A DNA stretch of 64,000 nt from Siphonodentalium dalli. Its lineage: Eukaryota > Mollusca > Scaphopoda > Gadilida > Siphonodentaliidae. Numbering within the stretch: position 1 is the stretch's first letter; every line of letters begins with the position of its first letter. A program made the translations under genes and the position numbers. Below the pieces are notes generated by a model that had not been told where the DNA came from, did not search any database, and saw only the letters and a list, made by a program, of their open reading frames with translations. The stretch covers positions 171,872,310-171,936,309 of the forward strand of contig CP136064.1 of the NCBI GenBank assembly GCA_032622095.1, read 5' to 3'. Positions 26,501 through 38,500 of the stretch are shown here, one piece after another.

Positions 26501-29500
26501 TCTAAGTCGAAAACCCCCCAAAAATATGGAAAAAATGATATTTTTTATTAGCTATATAGATGTTGCAAATCACCAACATGTTAGGAACAATATCCCAGAG
26601 TTTCAAATCTCTACATTTAAAACTGTAGGAGGAGTTGATTACACCATGAAGGTACCCAATCTCATCCAAAAGGCAAAAATGTTCAAAATTTTCTAAGTCG
26701 AAAACCCCCCAAAAATATGGAAAAAATGATATTTTTTATTAGCTATATAGATGTTGCAAATCACCAACATGTTAGGAACAATATCCCAGAGTTTCAAATC
26801 TCTAGATTTAAAACTGTAGGAGGAGTTGATTACACCATGAAGGTACCCAATCTCATCCAAAAGGCAAAAATGTTCCAAATTTTCTAAGTCGAAAACCTCC
26901 CAAAAATATGGAAAAAATGATATTTTTGATTAGCTATATAGATGTTGCAAATCACCAACATGTTAGGAACAATATCCCAGAGTTTCAAATCTCTACGTTT
27001 AAAACTGTAGGAGGAGTTGATTACACCATGAAGGTACCCGATCTCGGACGCACGGACACACGGACGCACGGCCTGACGGACGGACACACGGACGGACGGA
27101 CGAGGGTCATTTCTATAGTCCTCCGACGGAAACGTCGGGGGACAAAAAAATCATAATTCACTAGTGAAATTATCATTTATAATCACTCGAGAAATCAAGG
27201 TAACTCACACATAGGAATGAAATAAATCTGTATATTGATAGCTCAGAAAATAAATAATTGGGGACTTAAAAATTATGTGGGCTTTTCATTTCCATTTTGG
27301 ATGTGCCTTTTTTCAGACAAATGTCCAAATCTACCTGCGATAGGTTTCAATGAATTTCAGTGCTCAGGTTTTTCAGATATATATGGATTCTGTTCAATTA
27401 TTGTTCAAATTTTAATGTCAGAAACATATCCATTTAGCGCACACAATTTTCAACTTAGTATAGCATACCATTAGTGTCTGCTTGACAGTTTAGACGATAA
27501 AGGTTAATAAATAAATATCATCATATGTCAATTAAGAAGAAATATATGTACAAGGAAAACCAGTAATTATGTACACACCACAGGTATCACATTGAGAACA
27601 TATGCTTATTTTTGGAGGTTAATCACATGTTCATGTGTTTCAACAGTTAAAGATCCGTGGTCCAATTTGGCACCCAATTTGTCAAACATTCCTAAGGTGA
27701 TTTTCCAATCACAATCATTTTTATGACATAAAGAAAATCCACAAAAGCATCTATCCGTTTTTCTTGAAAGTGGGTACAAACGATCAAAATAGAGAATGCT
27801 CTTTATTATCCACTGCATTTGGGAAACGAAAGCATCCAATGGATGCTCTTTATCTGAGACGATCATTGGAATTTTTTCTATCCTGACAAAAATTGAAAAC
27901 GTGTTAAAACTTTATATCTGACCATCAGAACCCTTCCATGACTGGAGCTTTCTGAAATTTTGCTAAAACCCTGAGCCAATGCATTCTCTTATATATGTGA
28001 GTCTCCCATAGGGATCATATATCACATAATGCACTGGCACAGGATCTTTAATGCTGCAACAGTGCAGCTCCCGTCATGACAGGGTTAATGTGCTCATTGC
28101 TATGATCTCATTATTTTCTGGTATAGAAAACATACCAATGATAGTTTTATGCTGTCAAATCAGACCATCGATCTTTAAATAAAAGAGGGAATGATAGTTG
28201 ATGCTAAAGTTTTGTTTCATTTGAGAATAATCCTATGTTGTGATTCCAGCTGCTGCTTTCTTGAACTATTTGGTGAGAAGCAACTAATTTAGATGGAGTA
28301 CATTAACCATGCCCTCAGACAAACACAATGTTAAGAGATATTCTCATTTAACTGACTACCTTAGGTAATCAAAATTAATATCATGATTGCGGGATCAGAC
28401 TAATCACATCCCATTGTTGATTTATGCAATATATTTCTATCTGTTCCTATTCGTACATTTGATGTTTTTATTGCGACCCTCGCATCGCATGTCATATGAA
28501 TGCATTAATGATATTATGTTAAATAAAGGGCTAAAGTGTTTCATCTGCTTATATTTCATGAACACAGATGAATAATAGACCATTCCATTGTACACTATTA
28601 TAACTGGATGGGAGAATCCATTCAGCAAAGAAAGGGCTAAAGTGTTTCTCTTTAGCCTTACTCGTATTTAAATTGCATTCTAAAATCAATATTGAATATT
28701 CACATGACCATATAAAGAAGTTATGAAGACACATTTAGCAAGAAACAAGCAGCTGTCAGTTATTGAGTGACCAATCATAATCATTTTTGAGGGGGCATTA
28801 CAAGAAACATATGCAATATATTTCTATCTGTTATCTGTCATCTGATTATATTTCATGAACATCCCTACAGATGAATAATAGACCATTCCATTGTACACTA
28901 TTATAACTGGATGGGAGAATCCATTCAGCAAAGAAAGGGCTAAAGTGTTTCTCTGCCTATCATCATAAAATTCATACACATGATAAAAGAACCATTCTAA
29001 TGTAAAATTTTAGAACAAAATGGCTGAATCAATTCAGTAATCAGAGGTTTGAAACAAGTAGGAACAGAAATATCCAAATGACTCCTGTACAAAGACTCAT
29101 TGAACAGTGATATATGCATCTGACAGTGAATTAAAACAAACATAATATCATTAATGCATTCATATGGCATGCGATGCGAGGGTCGCAATAAAAACATCAA
29201 AATGTACGAATAGGAATGAGTCCTAATTTGATGTGGTGGGCAGCGCGTTATTTGAGTACGATAAATATTGTGGTCACTTTATGCAAGCTCTGATTGCTAA
29301 AATTCATTATGGCCCTGGTCGCCATATTTACACAATACCTTACTCAGCCTTACTCGTATTTAAAATCGTGCAGTATTATACTTCGCTCAGTTTTAAATTC
29401 GGGCACCTTATTTCCTAAAATGTTGTATCTGACGGTTTTCAGTTACAGTTCTTAATCTATTCTGAAAGTAGATTTAATGACCACCACCATATAAATGTGC

Positions 29501-32500
29501 AGTACACTTAAGATAACTGTTATTATTTAGTTGTGAAGATAGTATGTAACTCTACTACACTTTATGTACGAATAGGAATGAGTCCTAATTTGACATGGTG
29601 GGTAGCGCGTTATTTGAGTACGATAAATATTGTGGTCACTTTATGCTGAGCTCTGATTGCAAAAATTTATTATGGCCCTGGTCGCCATATTTACACAATA
29701 CCTTACTCAGCCTTACTTGTATTTAAATTCGTGCAGTATTATATTTCGCTCAGTTTTAAATTTGGCACTCTTATTTCCATAAAATGTTGTATCAACATTC
29801 GAGGCTGCTGAATTTATTATTAGAACACCTTCTCGACCCATAACATTCGTGTGTATTTACAGACCTCCACCGAGTAGGGCTGGGCGATATTGGCCCCAAA
29901 AAATATCGCGATATTATGGCGACAACATCGCGATACACGATATTATCGCGATATTATTTTGGTATATTACAATTGGTAAGTACAATGTACAATATATGCA
30001 ATATTTCATAAATAAAGTTTGCACAATACATCCCTACGTTTTATTTACGATTTGTGGGTCATGAGAGGTCGAGTAAATGTGTATTGAACAATTATCAGTA
30101 ACATCACAGTATACATGTATATAATGACCACTCGTCAGCAACAATTGACAGTTTGCCGACGGAGAAATAATAACTTTTGAAACAAAGGGATATAATCATA
30201 TAACACGGCCCACGTGCGTTTTCGCATACATTTTTTAGAGTTATATCCCTTTGACCATAGCGCTCAACACCATGCACACATTAAGCACCGCATTCGGTTT
30301 CAAATTGCCATTTTATTAATTCGTGAGGAATTGGTTGTTTGTGAGACTATATTTATCAGTGGTAATTGGTAGTTGGTAGCACCGTGGGACTTCAATGTCC
30401 ATATACGGCAGCCCTGGGAATTAGCGTCGACAATGCCACAATGGGCAGTGCCGAGGCAAAAGCCGACGTGAAAATTTGAAATGAATTTGTGTCGGCATTT
30501 TTTTAGCTGAGGAAAATAAATAGAGACAATCATGTTCAATTAGTTTGTGAATTTGACATTTGTTGAAGCGATATCAATGCCATGATCCGTACGGCACATG
30601 TCCACAAAATCATTTTACTCGCAATTTGCACACATTGAGACGATCAGCTAGACTAAGTGTGGTCAATATAAAATCTGACATCGTAATCCGTCTCCAAGCA
30701 ACCGGTTACGGTTGATAGAGCAAGCTGCACCAACTTGAAAGGAGGTCATTGTGCCAGTCGCATGCGCGCGACATACCAATCTCACAGTGTAGCCAACTGA
30801 TGCTAATAGTATCTCTTTGATGTGTCCGACGAAGCATATCCAACTTGACAAGCACGTGCTCCGATGTTTTAAAACGTTTTCGACTGCGTATTTCCGGGAA
30901 GTTTGGGACTATTATACTTACTCTAACTTCGCTGTTTGTTGGGACCATATGATGGGTTTCAACCTACACGGAGAATATTACAACTTGGGACGGTATTACG
31001 ATATTTTTATTTCAGACGATATTATTGACGATATCAAAATTAAAACCGGGTATACCCGATATATCGTCATACCGCCCAGCACTACCACCGAGTAAAAAGA
31101 ACAAGCTAAAAACTCCGAAATTCGTCAAAGATTTCAAAGCCTTACTCACGGCATATAGTTTAACAGATGGACATTCATTCATCCTAGGTGACATTAATCT
31201 ACATTTTGAATCAATATCTGACAGCAATGTAAATTGTGTAAGAGAACTCATGGATAAATTTGGCTTCACACAGATCATAACGTCACCGACTCATCGTTCA
31301 CTACACACACTTGACTGGGTGATTATAAAAGAAAACACCATGAAAATTAACAGTCTCCAGGTCTCTGATAAAGCTGTTTCTGACCACTTCCTGATTGAAT
31401 TTTCTTTCCGGAATGTGAAACCTGTTGCACTCAAACGTAAAGTCACTTCAAGGAATCTCAAAAGCATCGTGTTAAGTAAATTCTCATCGGAGATCCGTGA
31501 AGCATTCCTATCTTCCACAAACTTGAACTCCTGCAACGACTTGGCAGTTTATTACAATGACCAGCTGTCTTCTATTCTTAATAAGCATGCACCCACGATG
31601 ACACGCGAGATTACCAACAGGACATCTGCACCATGGCTAACTTCCCAAATTTTGAATAAGAAACGAGAACGCAGAAAGGTGGAGCGCATGTGGAGAAAAT
31701 CTAAATTAACTGTTCACCGCGAAATTTTCAAGGAAATGAATACATGTGTAAGCGAGTTGATAAAGCATGCGAGATCTGACTTTTATAGTGAACAATTAGC
31801 AAATTGCAAATCAACCAAGAAACTGTTCAACATTACCAACACTATGCTGGGCAAAGGTAAATGTTCTACTCTACCTAGTGACATTCCCATGGATACACTC
31901 CCAGAAACATTTGCCACATTTTTTCAAGACAAAGTTACCAAAATTCGTGCGAATATACAACAAGTGTCTGCAGGAGAAGCTGAGTTTGAGGAATTCACTG
32001 GAACCAAATTTGTTAAGTTTGAATGTGTTACAACAGAGACGGTTAAACGTGTTCTCATGTCAATGCCATCAAAATCGTGTTCTCTGGATCCTGTACCATC
32101 ACTCATTCTTAAACAGCATAGCGACCAACTAGTAACGTTTCTTACGAGGATAGTGAATACATCCCTGGAAGACGGTATAGTTCCCACTTGCTTCAAACAA
32201 GCTGTGGTTAAACCATTGCTGAAAAAGCCAAACATGGATAGGAACAATCTCAAGAACTATAGACCTGTTTCTAACCTTCCTTTTATATCCAAGCTTCTTG
32301 AGCGCGTGGTACTCTATCAACTCAGACAACATCTGGAGGATAATGACATGAATGAACCTTTCCAATCAGCTTATCGACGACACCACAGTACGGAAACTGC
32401 ACTTGTCCGCGTCACCAACGACTTGCTTTGTGCAGCAGATGATCACAATGTCACTATAGCCTCATTTCTTGACCTCTCTGCTGCCTTTGATACTTTGGAT

Positions 32501-35500
32501 CACAACATCATAATTTCACGCCTTAACAAAACATTCGGAATTTCAGGGAAAGTTCTCCAATGGTTCAAGTCATATCTATCAGGCAGAATCCAGACTGTTC
32601 ACAGTGGAGAATTCTGTTCCAAACCATATGAACTATCCTTTGGTGTCCCCCAGGGATCAGTCCTTGGGCCCGTGCTTTATCTCATGTACACTAAGCCATT
32701 GGGGCAAATCATCACACAGAGAAATCTACAATACCACATGTACGCAGACAATACACTGATTTATATGCCCAGCTCACCATCAGAGTTCGCAAACAATATC
32801 TCAGAAATGCAGCAATGTATAACGGCAGTGAAAAATTGGATGGGCGCAAACCAACTGTGTTTAAATGATGACAAAACCGAGATAATGTTATTTGGAACAG
32901 ATCACAGAATTAAGAACACCCCTTTGGACTGCATTCGTATAGGTGATTCCGACATAAAGCCATCGTCGTGTGCCAGATATCTGGGCATTCACCTGGACAG
33001 TACTCTGTCAATGGAAGTGTACATAAACAATTTATGCAGAAGTCTATTTCTGGATATAAGGAGAATTTCTCACATCAGGCCATTCATAACCACCGATGCT
33101 GCTAAAACTCTTGTTTCGTCATTTGTTCTTTCCAAGATTGACTACTGTAACCCACTTCTGGCTGGCTTACCAAAGACAGAAATTGATAAACTTCAACGTA
33201 TGATGAACATTGCTGCTCGTGTGATTCTTAAGAAGCCTAAATTTTCTGACCTGACACCAATGTTCAAAGAACTGCACTGGCTACCAATTCAAGCCCGCAT
33301 TGACTATAAAATTGCTGTCTTATGTTGTAAGAAATTTGACTGTCTCTCGCCCCTCCCTGTATATATCGAATCTCTTCTTTCATGCTATGTACCTGGTAAA
33401 CCAGGCTTAAGGTCAGCTGATAAAATATTACTTGCTGTCCCCAAACGTGACCTTGTTAATTATGGTCGTCGATCTTTTGAATGCTACGGCCCAAACCTTT
33501 GGAATTCACTCCCGCTTACACTTAGGAATTTTGCTACTTTGGAATCTTTCAAAACAGAACTCAAAACGTATCTGTTTAAACTTCACTATGGCAACGACGA
33601 CGACCAAAGCTGAGCACACATTTCCTGCATTGTTTTATACAATACACACAGCCTTCATCCTGATTTGTATATGAATTGTTTGATTTATTTCATTGTAGTT
33701 ATTGTTTGTGTGTACATGCGTATATGTGTTTAAATGTGCTGGAGCTCGGTCATCTGTTGTATCATTGAGCGCTTTGGGCCTCATGGGATAAGGCGCTTTA
33801 AAAATGCTATACATTATTTATTTTATCCGACGGTTTTCAGTTACAGTTCTTAATCTATTCTGAAAGTAGATTTAATTACCAACACCATATAAATGTGCAG
33901 CACACTTAAGATACATGTAACTGTTATTATTTAGTTGTGAAGATAATATGTAACTCTACTACACTTTATCAAATAATAAGTATGTTATTTCAATAGTTAC
34001 AGATATCAATGAGGTGAAATCCAACTAAGTAAAGTAGTGCTGGGCGGTATGACGATATATCGGGTATACCCGGTTTTAATTTTGATATCGTCAATAATAT
34101 CGTCTGAAATAAAAATATCGTAATACCGTCCCAAGTTGTAATATTCTCCATGTAGGTTGAAACCCATCATATGGTCCCAACAAACAGCGAAGTTAGAGTA
34201 AGTATAATAGTCCCAAACTTCCCGGAAATACGCAGTCGAAAACGTTTTAAAACATCGGAGCACGTGCCTGTCAAGTTGGATATGCTTCGTCGGAAACATC
34301 AAAGAGATACTATATAGTAGCATCAGTTGGCTACACTGTGAGATTTGGTATGTCGCGCGCATGCGACTGGCACAATGACCTCCTTTCAAGTTGGTGCAGC
34401 TTGCTCTATCAACCGTAACTGGTTGCTTGGAGACGGATTACGATGTCAGATTTGATCGTCTCAATGTGTGCAAATTGCGAGTAAAATGATTTTGTGGACA
34501 TGTGCCGTATGGATCATGGCATTGCTATCGCTTCAACAAATGTCAAATTCACAAACTAATTGAACATGATTGTCTATATTTATTTTCCTCAGCTAAAAAA
34601 ATGCCGACGCAAATTCATTTCACGTTGGCTTTTGCCTCGGCACTGCCCATTGTGGCATTGTCGACGCTAATTCCCAGGGCTGCCGTATATGGACATTGAA
34701 GTCCCACGGTGCTACCAACTACCAATTACCACTGATAAATAGTCTCACAAACAACCAATTCCTCACGAATTAATAAAATGGAAATTTGAAACCGAATGCG
34801 GTGCTTAATGTGTGCGTGGTGTTGAGCGCTATGGTCAAAGGGATATCTCTAAAAAATGTATGCGAAAACGCACGTGGGCCGTGTTATATGATGGTGGAGA
34901 TCGGCGCTAAAATTAGTTTTATCAATTTTGGTGCCCCTCTCCCCTTCCTTGCATCCCTGACTCGAACGATGCCACTTTTGACATACTAAACCACACTGTT
35001 GGATTCTTCATATGATGGGGATGATTATATGTAAGTTTCGTGGCAATCGGCAACAGAAAAAAAATCTGCCCCTCCCCTTCCGGGCACCCCTGACGCGAAC
35101 GGCGCGACTTTTGTCATATTTAAACCACACCATTATATTCCTCATATCATGGGGATGATTATATATAAGTTTGGTGGCAATCGGCGACAATTTTTTTTTG
35201 CTATTCCATTTGCAGAATATGTGATATTCGCAACGCTCAATACAATGTCTGCAGAACATGTGATACACGTAACGCTCGCTATTCTGTTTGCAGATACATG
35301 ATACAAGCAATGCTCGCTATACCATCTGCTCACTATTCTGTTAGCAGAGTATGTGATACACACAATGCTCGCTATTCTGTCTACATGGACTTGAACTACT
35401 TTACATTGGTGCGCAAATTTTAAAATGAGCGAAAATATTACCACTCATGAATTTATACCAAAGAATAGAAAAAATGGTAGGAATATGTGTTATGGTATTT

Positions 35501-38500
35501 ATAACATAGATAGATAATAGATAATTACATGTATATTTATGCGGGCAACTAATCTCAACTCCATTATTCATATATTATGTAAAAGCGATAAATCATGGTA
35601 GCATCTTCGATGTTGAAATGCTTCTTAAAAATAAACATGTATTTGAGTTGGTTATGTTAATATACTCAACACAACTATTTAATACATGCAGCAAAGTCAG
35701 ACTTAGTGTTGATTTTTTTCTGAAGTCAGCAGTCTACGCGGTTGTTACTTTTTTCAACTACTTAGATATCAGAATGATTATTTGGATCATTCTTATTTCA
35801 CAACTAAATTATAATGCAGTTATTTATGTTCTATATATTCGATGTAAATTGTTGTACTGATGGTCTTTGATATACACATATGCATCTTCAAGGGTGATTA
35901 AGAACTGAAATTGTAATCAGATACAAGACTTTAATGAAAATATTTTGCCAATATTGAATTCGCGCAGCACAGTGCGCAAATTCAAAGCTGTGTGAAAAAT
36001 AGTACTGCACAAATTTAATTACGAGTAATATATTTAGATGCACATTATTGACAAAATTTGTTGAAAAATAATTAAGAGGTAACTTACGATAATATCTTCA
36101 CTCTCAGCTACAGCAACAGCTGGGGGCGGTGTTGAGCAATTATTTGATTTGTCACCATTGTTACGATTGGCTGAAAACCCTGGAGGTGGGACCACACCAC
36201 ATGTATCACAGCATGCTATAGCGTCAGTCATCCATGACTCGAGTAAAGTCTCCTTCGACCACTCTGGTGAAACAATGACAGGACATAAAAATAGTTGTTA
36301 AAACCAGTAATTCATAAATCGCTAAATACTTCTTGACAATAAATCATAACATTTCTCCACATTTGGCAGCAATAAATATTATCACATTCAATTTTATTCA
36401 TTATTTCAAACCTAATATATATTTGGGCTAAATAAAATGCCTCGAATTTTTGATATTTCAAAATTTATTGTTTAACATATCTTTCAAATTTTGCCTGAAT
36501 TTATACTTGCTGTTTTCAAACTGCTCAAATTCTTCAAATCAGATAACGTAGATTGATGAGAGAGTTAGAATGGTAGAGATGGCTAATTGCCAAATTGATT
36601 TTGTTGCGTTCTAATGAGTATGAATGTATGTCGGTCTGATATTTGAGTTCACATTCCATGGAACGCAACAAAATAACCATCCATTCTGATACATATCGTA
36701 TATTTACACTCAGCTGGCAGATTGTAGGACTATTTAACATCCAATTTTGACCATTCTGTGCATATCAATCACATTGTAACATTTCACAACTGTGATGCAT
36801 ACATGAGCGTATATACAGTCCTGTAAATAAATAACAAAACTCCCTAATATTTTGAAATTTCATCTCTATTTGAGTTTGATAACAGATGAATAAACTCTTA
36901 TACTGACCATGATTGCGTAGTAAGGCCTCGGCAGTGAAAAGAGGAATACCCAGCATATCAGCTGTTTCCACTAGTAACTGATCCTTTGCTTCCTGAAGGT
37001 CCTGAGCTCTCAGCCCACTATATTCCTGGTGAAGATGTAAAAGGTTGTTATCATTTATTCCTAAATATCAATGGCAAGAGAGAGAAGTTCACTCAGAGAA
37101 CATTAATGAAATTGTCAATGACACTGTAGCTCAACTTGGAGAGGGGATAATACAACTTGGAGAGGGGATAATGTCATACATAACAGTCAATGGAGCGATA
37201 AAGAATGCGGAAAGTTAAAAAGTTAGAAGTATTTAGTGATGCAAAGACACCAAGATGGCTGCCATCAGCCATGTTTTAAATTGAATATCATTCAAAATCG
37301 ACAGATCCCATCTAGAAGTGATCCTGAACAATTTTTAAGCAGTTCTCTAAGTCGACTACAGGGTATGTCGATGGATTAAAATGTAAAATCCAAGAGGGCT
37401 GTTGGCAACATGTTTTTAACAAAATTTTGATGGCTCCCATCTAGTCGTCACACCAAAGATCCATACAAAGTATTTATTGACCATCGGATGATGGATTTGG
37501 CCTGTAGGCAGCATGTTTTTCAATGAAATTCAGAAAAATTTGATGGCTCCCACCATCTAGTGGTCACCCCGAAGGTTCATATGAAGCATTTAGTGACAAT
37601 CAGATGTGGGATGAGGGATGTGGCTTGGTAGGGCGAAGGATTTAGTCATGCAAAGAGTAAAATGCAAGATGGCTGCTGACGGCCATGTTTTTTCATAAAA
37701 ATTATTCAAATTTGATAGCTCCCATCTAGAGTTGATCCTAAACATGCCTGTGAAGTTTCAAAACAATTCTCCAATAAATGAGGCCTGCAAGGTGTGCCGA
37801 TGGATTCAAATTTGAAATCAAAGATGGCTGCTGGTGGCCATGCTTTTTAATGAATTTCAGAAAAAAACAATGGCTCACATCTACGGTAGAGGTCACTCCG
37901 AGGTTCCATATGAAGTTTGGTGGTGATCAGATGAGAGATGTGACCTGTAGGGTGTGCTAAAGGATATTGTTGAAGGATGCAGGCACACCCACGACAGACG
38001 CCAACCCATGGCAATAGCTGAAACTTGAATTTGTCAAGTTGAGCTAAAAATGATTAACAGAAATGAAGGCCATTACTGTCAGAAAAAATTATGCTTGAAA
38101 TATCTGTAATATTTTACCGAATTCCAACATTTTACCAAATATTTCAGCAGCACTTTAATAGCTCATACACCTAGTCCAGGTGGTCACTTGGGTAGAGTAA
38201 ATAGACATAAAATTATTACCTCTTCTGTAAATAATTGTGGAGAATCAATTTCTATAGATATGTAATCAATGTTATTTTTGATACATCTGTGGGCATATCA
38301 AGTGTCCGATGCCTAACAACATACTGTAAAAGTTCACGAATTATAACAAGTTTCGGCATCTGACATTTCTATATACTCAGAGATACAATGAAAATGACAT
38401 TGATTCCACCAAAAAAACTTTATTTTCAGCTATGTTAATCCCACTAACATAATTCATTGAGAAACATGAATTTCGATTGGCTGATCGCCAATACCATAAA

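Larger units (their letters stand above)
29791..33835 (+). mobile_element. 5'-truncated L2-like non-LTR retrotransposon with a nested hAT
   Basis: Starts abruptly within the APE endonuclease at 29791, is interrupted by a hAT at 29875-31084, continues through reverse transcriptase to a stop at 33613, and ends in an L2-like 3' tail (GGGATAAGGCGCTTTAAAAA..ATTATTTATTTTA). The truncated 5' end is usual for target-primed integration. Confidence 0.88.
29567..33975. repeat. Tandem duplication, copy 2 (split by the LINE)
   Basis: 29567-29790 matches 29202-29425. 33836-33975 (CGACGGTTTTCAGTTACAGT..) matches 29427-29566. The LINE fills the gap. Confidence 0.82.

Noticed and set aside
26117-27156. Repeated small ORFs (..[14 protein letters not shown]..)
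   Set aside because: Same peptide from each 190 bp tandem unit here and at 48.8-49.4 kb; a repeat artefact with random frames.
29875-34896. Composite transposon made of two inverted hAT copies carrying the LINE
   Set aside because: The outer flanks do not match, the first copy has its own 8 bp duplication, and the second is truncated; independent insertions explain it.
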